This document shows positions 1 through 6,091 of a DNA stretch of 38,472 nt, in pieces. Position 1 is the first letter of the stretch. Every line of letters starts with the position of its first letter. A model generated the notes under the pieces. It did no database searches and was not told the origin of the DNA. It saw only the letters and a program-made list of their open reading frames with translations. Source of the DNA: Bacteroidales bacterium (lineage in GTDB: Bacteria; Bacteroidota; Bacteroidia; Bacteroidales; UBA932); the NCBI GenBank assembly GCA_017454335.1, contig JAFTDE010000009.1, forward strand, positions 1-38,472, given 5' to 3'. The position numbers and the translations under genes were made by a program.

Positions 1-459
1 GCCAAGCTCGCGGGCACCGAGCGCGGCATCACCGAGCCCACCCCGACCTTCTCCGCCTGCTTCGGCCAGGCCTTCCTCGAACTGCATCCGACCAAGTATG
101 CCGAGGAGCTCGTCAAGCGCATGGAGAAGAGCGGCGCCAAGGCGTACCTGGTGAACACCGGCTGGAACGGTACCGGCAAGCGTATCTCCATCCGTGACAC
201 CCGCGGCATCATCGACGCGATCCTGGACGGCAGCATCGACAAGGCTCCGACCGAGCAGATCCCTTACTTCAACTTCGAGGTTCCCACCGTCCTGAAGGGC
301 GTCGACACCGGCATCCTGGATCCGCGCGACACCTACGCCGATCCGAAGGTCTGGGAAGAGAAGGCCGTCGATCTCGCCGGACGCTTCATCAAGAACTTCC
401 ACAAGTACGAGAGCAACGAAGCCGGCAAGGCCCTGGTCGCCGCCGGCCCCCAGCTGTAA
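1..459 (+). CDS. pckA: Phosphoenolpyruvate carboxykinase (ATP), C-terminal fragment
   Basis: This is the last 152 residues of ATP-dependent PEP carboxykinase, which interconverts oxaloacetate plus ATP and PEP plus CO2 in the cytoplasm. The reading frame is open from base 1, so the gene is cut by the window edge; full-length family members have about 530-540 residues. The visible part contains the family's C-terminal signatures: TPTFSACFG, the [11 protein letters not shown] stretch and SIRDTR, which in characterised enzymes contributes to adenine and nucleotide binding, followed by a conserved FNFEVPT segment. The first ATG in frame (121) lies inside the domain and is not the start. In Bacteroidetes this enzyme serves CO2 fixation towards succinate as well as gluconeogenesis. 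A strong hairpin follows 16 bases after the stop. Confidence 0.96.
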   Translation, partial: AKLAGTERGITEPTPTFSACFGQAFLELHPTKYAEELVKRMEKSGAKAYLVNTGWNGTGKRISIRDTRGIIDAILDGSIDKAPTEQIPYFNFEVPTVLKGVDTGILDPRDTYADPKVWEEKAVDLAGRFIKNFHKYESNEAGKALVAAGPQL

Positions 460-474
460 GGTACTGCTGAATCC

Positions 475-519
475 AAACAACAAGGAGGAAGTGTCAGTGA
501 CGCTTCCTCCTTGTTGTTT
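475..519. terminator. Bidirectional intrinsic terminator between pckA and the convergent envelope operon
   Basis: A 17-bp perfect stem pairs 475-491 with 503-519. The arms start AAACAACAAGG and end CCTTGTTGTTT, so each strand carries a T-rich 3' arm. Inner bases 493-496 and 498-501 can extend the stem. It lies between the pckA stop (459) and overlaps the 3' end of the minus-strand gene ending at 494, so it can serve both convergent transcripts. Confidence 0.85.
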
Positions 520-1183
520 GGTAGTGGCGGACGGCCAGGTCGCCGTAGCAGTATCGCTTCGTCCCTTTTGTGGGGATCAGCGCGTAATGGAAGTGCTTTT
601 CCCGGGCGTGTTCCCGCAGCCGGTCCAGATCGCCGTATCCCGCCGCCGCCCAGACACAGCCCCGGTTGTAAGCGGTAGCAGCCAGGCGTACCTGCTCGCG
701 GAGCGGGAGGGTTTCCAGCCCGTCCTGCGTGCGTTCGCCCTGCCGGTCGAAAGACCCGTACGAGGCGTACAGCAGGCGCAGGAACACGCCTACATAGATC
801 ACCTGCCATTCCTCCTTCTGCAGACGGGAAATGCGTACCCGGCGCGCCGTGGCTGTGTTCGCGGTATCGAACCAGAGTTCGTACCGGCGCGCCAGTCCGC
901 TGCGCATCCAGGCCTTTTCCAGCTCCTCCACGAAGGAAGGTTTCATCTGGAAGATGCCGATGGAGAAGTCCGGACCGGCGCCGGTGGCGACGTAGGCGCC
1001 GTAGTTGGCGCTTGTCTCCATCAGGTCCTGCAGGCGCCTGTAACGTTCCATCTCGGGCCAGACCACGGATTCCGCGACCAGCGGATCCACATCGAGGCCC
1101 CGCCAGGTATCATACCAGTCAGCGCCCCCGGATGAGGGCGCTGACAAAAACAGGAAAAGCGATATTACAACTTGTAGGTGCAA
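494..1183 (-). CDS. Exported lytic-transglycosylase-like protein
   Basis: This exported protein probably has a lysozyme/SLT-like fold acting on peptidoglycan. Two motifs support this: SIGIFQMKPSF, which resembles the G-[LI]-[MF]-Q block of SLT transglycosylases, and AATAYNRG, which resembles their AYN block. A Glu-rich helix upstream (AESVVWPEMERY, then METSANYG) would supply the catalytic acid, but I cannot say which Glu. No ATG lies between the first in-frame ATG (1258, deep inside the upstream gene) and the conserved region. I chose the TTG at 1183 because it gives a clean signal peptide (hydrophobic VVISLFLFLSA) and 229 residues; the first codons overlap the end of the upstream gene by about 19 bp, suggesting translational coupling. 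It is the last gene of the operon 4727-494. The fold assignment is an inference from motifs only. Confidence 0.6.
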   Translation of the reverse strand: MHLQVVISLFLFLSAPSSGGADWYDTWRGLDVDPLVAESVVWPEMERYRRLQDLMETSANYGAYVATGAGPDFSIGIFQMKPSFVEELEKAWMRSGLARRYELWFDTANTATARRVRISRLQKEEWQVIYVGVFLRLLYASYGSFDRQGERTQDGLETLPLREQVRLAATAYNRGCVWAAAGYGDLDRLREHAREKHFHYALIPTKGTKRYCYGDLAVRHYQTTRRKRH

Positions 1184-3075
1184 AGGATCAACTGATACTT
1201 GCCATCCTCGGTCGTTTTCGTAACGATCCACTGGATCTTGTTGGACGAAGCCTTCCAAGCCTCGGGCTGGAAGATTTCGTCACCCTCCGGCAGGACCAGG
1301 TAACCGCCTTCCGCATTGTAGACGACCTCCCGTTTGCCATCCTGCGACTTCCAGTTCTGGCCGGTGGGCGTGACGGTCTTTTTCATCTCGCTGAGTTCTT
1401 TGACACGCTCGTCGGACAGCTTGGTCCAGCTGCCGCCGCTGAACTGATAGACCTCTCCCTCGGCATTGGAAGCAAAGATATACTTCCCCGCGGCAATCTC
1501 GTCAAAATGCGAAGATCCGAATACGGAGAACTCCGGGAACCAGGCACAGGCCGAACTGCCCGGGACCTTGGACAGGGCCAGTTCGCGGACCACTTCCTCG
1601 TTGTACATCGGCGGGTAATCGGACGGGAATTCGCTGTACGCCTCTTCCAGCACGTCACCGGCCACGATCACCTGGTTCAGCGGAATACGCCACAGGGCGC
1701 ACTCCGGAATCAGTTCGTCGGCTACGGCCTGGCGGCTAAGTTTAATCAGCGCCGCCATGTTCTCCTTCACCGCATCGAAACGCTTCTGGACATCGGCAGC
1801 CCAGACCTTGGCAGCGCGCTCGCGGTAGGTCTTGATCAGCTCCAGCGCCTGCAGGTACAGGGGGTTGTACACTTTGGGATCTTCGGTCTTGTAGATCTGT
1901 TCCTTGAGCGAAAGGAGTTTCTTGCGGTCCGCCGCGGAGAACTGCGCATCGACGGCCTCGTCCGGAACGGAAACCAGTTTCTGCACCTCACCAAAGTACT
2001 GGGCCATCTTCTGCTCCATCTCGATGATGGGCGAGACTTTCTTCTGCATATCGCTGATCTGGCCCATCAGGCCGCCCATGGCACCCAGCCCGCTGGAGGA
2101 CATCGTAGCCTGCATGGTCTCCTGCTGCATCCGCTTCTCAAATGCGTCCGCTTCCTTCTGGAAACCGGGGTTCTTCGCGGCCTGCTCTTTCTGATAAGCC
2201 TTGGCCTTCGCGTTGATCGCCTTCATCTCGGGCGATTCCTTATCCGGATTGGCGGAGTTCAGCTGGGCGCGGGTCGCGTTCTTGAGGTCCTCGGCCGTCA
2301 CGCCCATGTATTTGCGGATATCGGAAGCATTGCGGTCATAGACGGCAAAAATCGCGTTCGTCGAACGGTTCATCGTCGCAGCAACGATTTGATCCTCGCT
2401 CATGCCCTCGTACTGGGCCGCCTGCTGCTCCAGCGCATTCACGTCCAGCCCGCCCAGCATCGCGTTCGCGATTTTCTCAGAAAGGCGGTCCTGCTCGGCC
2501 TGGGTCAGGTCATCCCGTTCCAGCATGGCGATCTCCGCGTCGGTCAGGCCGAAAGATTCCCGGAGGATCCGGTTGCTCTTGTCGCGCCACAGCCGGGTTT
2601 CCTCGTCTTCGCAGGTCGTGTCGGCGTTCAGCTCTTCCGCCCGTAGGGTAACGGCCTTGATGGCCTTGTAGTAGGCGATCTGCTTCGCTTCCGTGGGATT
2701 GGCCAGATCGGAAGGCGAAGGCACCGCCGGGAATTCGTTCATCAGCGGTACGGGGAATTTGGCTGAAGACGGCGTCACAGGACCGTCCCAGCTGAAGGTG
2801 CTGGACCGCTTGGGCGGGAAAGCCTGCTCACCCGTCACGACGGAGGACAGGCCTCCGTCATTCTGGCCATAGGCCTCGGCCTGCGAAGCCATATCCTGGA
2901 CCTCTTCCGGCAGGATTTCCTGCATCTTCTCGCCGAGCACATTGCCGAGGGCGCCGCTGACAGCGCCGCCGACAGCCTGGGAAGCTTTTTCTTTCAATTT
3001 ACCCAGCAGGCCCTGCGCCTGTACCGGGACACACAGCAGCGACAGCGCTGCGATGGCAACAATCACTTTTTTCAT
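1165..3075 (-). CDS. Secreted protein of unknown function (636 aa)
   Basis: I do not recognise a catalytic family. Residues 1-20 form a signal peptide ending VQAQ. Residues 21-60 are an amphipathic Gly/Ala/Lys-rich stretch (GLLGKLKEKASQAVGGAVSG) that resembles the same region of the OmpA-domain protein encoded just upstream. The middle (about 110-440) is rich in Lys, Glu and Ala and is predicted helical, with possible coiled coil. The C-terminal 150 residues hold Gly/Trp/Tyr-rich short strand patterns (for example VYQFSGGSWTKLSDE), suggesting small beta repeats. The ATG at 3075 has a GGAG about 10 bases upstream, one of the few Shine-Dalgarno-like sites in the window. It sits 24 bp after the OmpA gene and overlaps the transglycosylase-like gene, so it is mid-operon. 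An envelope or periplasmic role is inferred. Confidence 0.85.
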   Translation of the reverse strand: MKKVIVAIAALSLLCVPVQAQGLLGKLKEKASQAVGGAVSGALGNVLGEKMQEILPEEVQDMASQAEAYGQNDGGLSSVVTGEQAFPPKRSSTFSWDGPVTPSSAKFPVPLMNEFPAVPSPSDLANPTEAKQIAYYKAIKAVTLRAEELNADTTCEDEETRLWRDKSNRILRESFGLTDAEIAMLERDDLTQAEQDRLSEKIANAMLGGLDVNALEQQAAQYEGMSEDQIVAATMNRSTNAIFAVYDRNASDIRKYMGVTAEDLKNATRAQLNSANPDKESPEMKAINAKAKAYQKEQAAKNPGFQKEADAFEKRMQQETMQATMSSSGLGAMGGLMGQISDMQKKVSPIIEMEQKMAQYFGEVQKLVSVPDEAVDAQFSAADRKKLLSLKEQIYKTEDPKVYNPLYLQALELIKTYRERAAKVWAADVQKRFDAVKENMAALIKLSRQAVADELIPECALWRIPLNQVIVAGDVLEEAYSEFPSDYPPMYNEEVVRELALSKVPGSSACAWFPEFSVFGSSHFDEIAAGKYIFASNAEGEVYQFSGGSWTKLSDERVKELSEMKKTVTPTGQNWKSQDGKREVVYNAEGGYLVLPEGDEIFQPEAWKASSNKIQWIVTKTTEDGKYQLILCTYKL

Positions 3076-3099
3076 AGTCGATCTCCAGGAATCCCTTAA

Positions 3100-4488
3100 T
3101 TATTTTTTTACAAATTCAACGCGACGGTTTTTGGCGCGGCCCTCATCGGTGCTGTTGGAAGCGATCGGTTCGTGCGATCCCTTGCCGACGGGGGTCAGGC
3201 GCGAGGAAGCGATGTCCTGCTCGACCAGCGCAGCGACGATGGCTTCGGCGCGGGCCTGGCTAAGCGGATCATTCACCCTGTCGCTGCCGGTGGAGTCGCA
3301 GTGACCCTGGACCTCGAATGAAAGTCCCGGGTTTTCCTTCATCAGCTGTGCGATGCGGTTGATCTCCACCATGGACTCCGGCTTGAGGTCGGCCTTTCCG
3401 GTTTCGAAGGTAATGGCGTAGGTGATGATCTTACCGTCACTGGTGAGGCGGTCATACAGCGGCACGGCACCCTTCGCCAGACGTACGTTGGAGATGCTGC
3501 CGTATTTATAGGCACCCTGGTGAATGAACCAGAAATGGGAAGGCACTTTGGCGTTGGGGATATTGATCACCCTCACCCCGTTTACATAACCTTTAAGCGC
3601 ACGCTTGTTGAAGGAGAACGCAAAGTGGTTCCAGTCGTTGTCCTTCAAAGGCGAATCAGTCGATTCCAGGTACAGATCCTTTTCCCCATAGGTATCATCT
3701 CCGCCGTTGGGTTTCTGGGCTGTCCAGTGCATAGAGGCGCCGCCGTCCGTTGCCCGGAACCATAAATCCGCCCAGCTTACCCTTCCGTTCCAGTTGGGAA
3801 GGTCCGGATTTCCGAAAACAACCTCCAGGGAACTGTCGTTGAAACCATCCCCTTCTCCGGTTTCCAAATAAACGTCAAACTCCAGGGTGAACACATCCGG
3901 CAGGAAATGCTTCTGATCATTCATCAGCGGCTGGATTTCCGCATATCCGTCATCCGTAAAGGAAATCACCTTGCGGCCGTCCACGGATCCTACTTCGGCG
4001 TAACCGGACATCAGATCCCACTGGGACGGGAATTCTCCCAGTTTTTCATTGGCGAAATCGTCTTCAAAGAAAATCTCATCGCCGGGGACAAAATCCGATT
4101 TGGCGTATGCGGTTTCGGCCTTCTTGGGGGCCGGACGGGACGGGGCGGCTGTAGCGCCGGCACCAGGCTTTTTGGCTCCGCATTCTTCGCAGAAATTGCC
4201 GGTATTGCCTTCCTTGCCGCACTCCTCGCAGGTCCAGCCGGCCGCGGATGCGGCGACGGGCTGGGCAGCAGCTTCTTCCGGCTTCCCGGCCTTCTCGGCC
4301 TTGGCATCCTTGCCCTTCGGCGTGGTGACCTTGTCCACGACTTCGCCGACGGCCTGTTCCACTTTCTCGCCTACCTTCTCCTCCAGGGCTTTCTTGGCCC
4401 TTTCGCCCAGGTTCTTGAGCAGGCTCTGCCCGCTGGCCACTCCGGTGGAGAGCACCAGGACAGATACGATGATCATCAGTCTCTTCAT
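3100..4488 (-). CDS. OmpA-family protein with zinc ribbon and LamG-like domain
   Basis: This 462-residue exported protein has four parts: a signal peptide (1-20), a charged amphipathic linker (21-80), a zinc ribbon (Cys87, Cys90, Cys100, Cys103 in WTCEEC...NFCEECG), a LamG/concanavalin-like jelly-roll region (about 135-345, including FVPGDEIFFEDDFANEK and a WNHFAFSFNKR strand), and an OmpA C-terminal peptidoglycan-binding domain (about 350-462). The last has the expected ITFETGKADLKPES, VQGHCDSTGSD and GRAKNRRVEF blocks. The protein should tether the outer membrane or periplasmic face to peptidoglycan. A longer ORF opens at 4599, but its extra 37 residues overlap the upstream regulator and precede the signal peptide, so ATG 4488 was chosen. 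It lies 23 bp after the mini LuxR-type gene. A four-Cys zinc ribbon in an exported protein is unusual. Confidence 0.9.
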   Translation of the reverse strand: MKRLMIIVSVLVLSTGVASGQSLLKNLGERAKKALEEKVGEKVEQAVGEVVDKVTTPKGKDAKAEKAGKPEEAAAQPVAASAAGWTCEECGKEGNTGNFCEECGAKKPGAGATAAPSRPAPKKAETAYAKSDFVPGDEIFFEDDFANEKLGEFPSQWDLMSGYAEVGSVDGRKVISFTDDGYAEIQPLMNDQKHFLPDVFTLEFDVYLETGEGDGFNDSSLEVVFGNPDLPNWNGRVSWADLWFRATDGGASMHWTAQKPNGGDDTYGEKDLYLESTDSPLKDNDWNHFAFSFNKRALKGYVNGVRVINIPNAKVPSHFWFIHQGAYKYGSISNVRLAKGAVPLYDRLTSDGKIITYAITFETGKADLKPESMVEINRIAQLMKENPGLSFEVQGHCDSTGSDRVNDPLSQARAEAIVAALVEQDIASSRLTPVGKGSHEPIASNSTDEGRAKNRRVEFVKK

Positions 4489-4511
4489 GGTTTTGAAATG
4501 CTTTGATTGGT

Positions 4512-4727
4512 TCAGATAAGATCCGCTTCCACGGCCTTGCGGACCATTTCTGCGGAAGTGGACGCCGAGAACTTGACCAGGATGCGCTTGCGGTGCCACT
4601 TGACCGTCTCCGGACTCAGGTTCAGTTCAGCCGCGATCTGCGGAGTCGTCCGGCCGATGGCAATCCGGCGGATGATGAACAGTTCCCGTTCGGTTAAGTT
4701 GTATTCCGGATTAACGTGTTCTGACAT
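4512..4727 (-). CDS. Stand-alone LuxR/GerE-type HTH regulator
   Basis: This is a 71-residue protein that is essentially only a LuxR/GerE DNA-binding domain. It has LTERE at the start of the first helix, IAAELNLSPETVKWHRKRI as scaffold plus recognition helix, and a final helix ending VEADLI. There is no receiver or ligand domain, so any control must come through expression, dimerisation or a partner. A GTG at 4751 would add eight residues; ATG 4727 is preferred because it gives the normal domain start. It leads the operon running to 494. Its HTH is about 29/63 identical by eye to the C-terminal HTH of the divergent TPR protein at 4881, so the two probably recognise similar DNA. Two operator-like repeats lie just upstream (4781-4821). 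Confidence 0.88.
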   Translation of the reverse strand: MSEHVNPEYNLTERELFIIRRIAIGRTTPQIAAELNLSPETVKWHRKRILVKFSASTSAEMVRKAVEADLI

Positions 4728-4780
4728 TGTGGTTCTCGGTATTACTTTCACAAATTTCGGAGATTATTTTTTCTTAAACA

Positions 4781-4798
4781 CCACCCCAAAGGGTGGAA
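4781..4798. promoter_or_regulatory. Operator-like near-palindrome, copy 1
   Basis: CCACCCCAAAGGGTGGAA contains a perfect 6-bp inverted repeat (CCACCC/GGGTGG) around CAAA. It matches copy 2 (4804-4821) at 15 of 18 positions, with a 23-bp period, about two helical turns. It sits in the 153-bp region between the two divergent LuxR-type genes and has no T-tract, so an operator is more likely than a terminator. Confidence 0.55.
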
Positions 4799-4803
4799 AC
4801 CCA

Positions 4804-4821
4804 CTACCCGAAAGGGGGGAA
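4804..4821. promoter_or_regulatory. Operator-like near-palindrome, copy 2
   Basis: CTACCCGAAAGGGGGGAA is the second copy of the repeat, with dyad symmetry CCC-GAAA-GGG. It lies about 26 bp upstream of where the -33 element of the rightward gene (4881) would be. Binding by one or both LuxR-type proteins is an inference. Confidence 0.5.
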
Positions 4822-4868
4822 TTCGCAACGAATGGGAGCGTTTCTGCGATGATTCGGGCTTTTTTCCC

Positions 4869-4876
4869 TATTTTTG
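4869..4876 (+). promoter_or_regulatory. Bacteroidetes -7 box for the TPR-LuxR gene
   Basis: TATTTTTG fits TAnnTTTG. It ends only 4 bases before the ATG at 4881, so transcription would begin at or beside the start codon. No clear -33 TTG is present, which suggests activator dependence. Confidence 0.45.
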
Positions 4877-4880
4877 TTTT

Positions 4881-6086
4881 ATGAAAAACTGGCCGGTCAT
4901 CGTGATCCTGTTCCTGTCATCCACGCTGGTGGCGGGCGCATACAACGACCACCGGGGGCACAATCTCGATTCGCTGGAACGGGTCGTGGCGGCCTGGACG
5001 CCGGATGCCGTCGACCGGGCCACGACCGAAGCGCTGGTGGACCTGAATCGTGCCTGCCGTGACCTGATGCTGGGCTATGCCGTGATCAACGGCGAGAAAT
5101 GCATGTTCTATGCGCGCAAAGCCCTCTCCATCAGCCACCCGCGCCAGTGGCACTCCGCCGATTCCGATGCATACCGCTACCTGGGCCAGCAGTTCTACGG
5201 CCGGGAGCAGTATGACAGCGCCCTCTTTTACTACCGGGCAGCCCTGGGCAGCGTCACGGCGATGGCCACCGCCACTTCCCCGACCAATCCGGACGGGTAC
5301 AGCGAAAGGGAGATCGACGACAACCGTTCCGCCCTGTACGGGGCCATCGGCAACCTGTACAACATGATGGATTCCATCCCGCAGGCCATGGAATGGTATG
5401 GGAAGGCCGGTGAAATATTCGAAAAATACGGCTGGGACGAGAGCAATTCCGTCCTGCATTACAACATGGGCGAAACCTGGGTGGATGAAGGGGACCTCCA
5501 CCAGGCCCGGCAGGAGTACGACCTGGCCCTTTCGTATGCCGAGGCGTCCGGCGACTCCCTGATGATCGTGCAGGCGTGGAAGGGCTACGGCCGGCTGTAC
5601 AAGGAACTGGGAAAGACCCGGAAATCCCTGTCGTACCTGAGGAAGGCCGACGCCTACTATGCCGCCCATCCGGATTTCAGCCCCAAATTCCGTACGGAGA
5701 ACCTGGACAACATGAAAGAAGTCCTCTCCCGGCAGAAACGCAGGCTGGGCAACCTGGCCGGCTGCCTGACAGGCATGTTCCTGGTCGTGCTGTCCTTCTT
5801 CCTGCGGCACAGAAAACAGAAAACGCGTTCCGGCGAAACGCCTGCCTCCGAACCCGTTCCCGCCCCGGCGGACGTCAAGCCCGGCGCCGACGCCCCGCAT
5901 CTCACCAAGCGGGAGAGAGAGATTCTGGATTTGCTGGCCAAAGGCTATACCACGGCGCAGATCGCCGATGCCGTCTTCCTCAGCCACGAAACCGTGCGCT
6001 GGTACCGCAAACGCCTGCTGGGGAAATTCGAAGCCGCCAACACCCCGGAACTCATCTCACGGGCCAAGGAATCCGGCTCGATCTAA
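4881..6086 (+). CDS. Membrane-spanning TPR sensor with C-terminal LuxR-type HTH
   Basis: This 401-residue protein is a probable one-component transmembrane regulator. It has an N-terminal signal peptide or anchor (WPVIVILFLSSTLVAGA), then several tetratricopeptide-like helix pairs (about 40-275; for example AMEWYGKAGEIFEKYGWDES and LSYAEASGDSLMIVQAWKGY). One hydrophobic segment follows (about 292-308, CLTGMFLVVLSFFL, flanked by Arg/Lys), then a Pro-rich linker and a LuxR/GerE HTH (about 335-401: LTKREREILDLLAKGYTTAQ, then LSHETVRWYRKRL). The predicted topology puts the TPRs in the periplasm and the HTH in the cytoplasm. Bacteroidetes encode many TPR-LuxR proteins of this kind. It diverges from the operon led by the mini LuxR gene and probably regulates it or itself. 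It converges with the HTCS gene, leaving only 5 bp between the stops. Confidence 0.9.
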   Translation: MKNWPVIVILFLSSTLVAGAYNDHRGHNLDSLERVVAAWTPDAVDRATTEALVDLNRACRDLMLGYAVINGEKCMFYARKALSISHPRQWHSADSDAYRYLGQQFYGREQYDSALFYYRAALGSVTAMATATSPTNPDGYSEREIDDNRSALYGAIGNLYNMMDSIPQAMEWYGKAGEIFEKYGWDESNSVLHYNMGETWVDEGDLHQARQEYDLALSYAEASGDSLMIVQAWKGYGRLYKELGKTRKSLSYLRKADAYYAAHPDFSPKFRTENLDNMKEVLSRQKRRLGNLAGCLTGMFLVVLSFFLRHRKQKTRSGETPASEPVPAPADVKPGADAPHLTKREREILDLLAKGYTTAQIADAVFLSHETVRWYRKRLLGKFEAANTPELISRAKESGSI

Positions 6087-6091
6087 GTTTT

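Noticed and set aside
1012-2646. A 544-codon plus-strand open frame opposite the 636-aa secreted protein
   Set aside because: The composition is that of a shadow frame, and the minus-strand gene has a signal peptide, a ribosome-binding site and operon context.
4781-4821. Possible terminator hairpins between the divergent LuxR-type genes
   Set aside because: Both flanking genes read away from this gap, and no T-tract follows either dyad, so operators are a better explanation.
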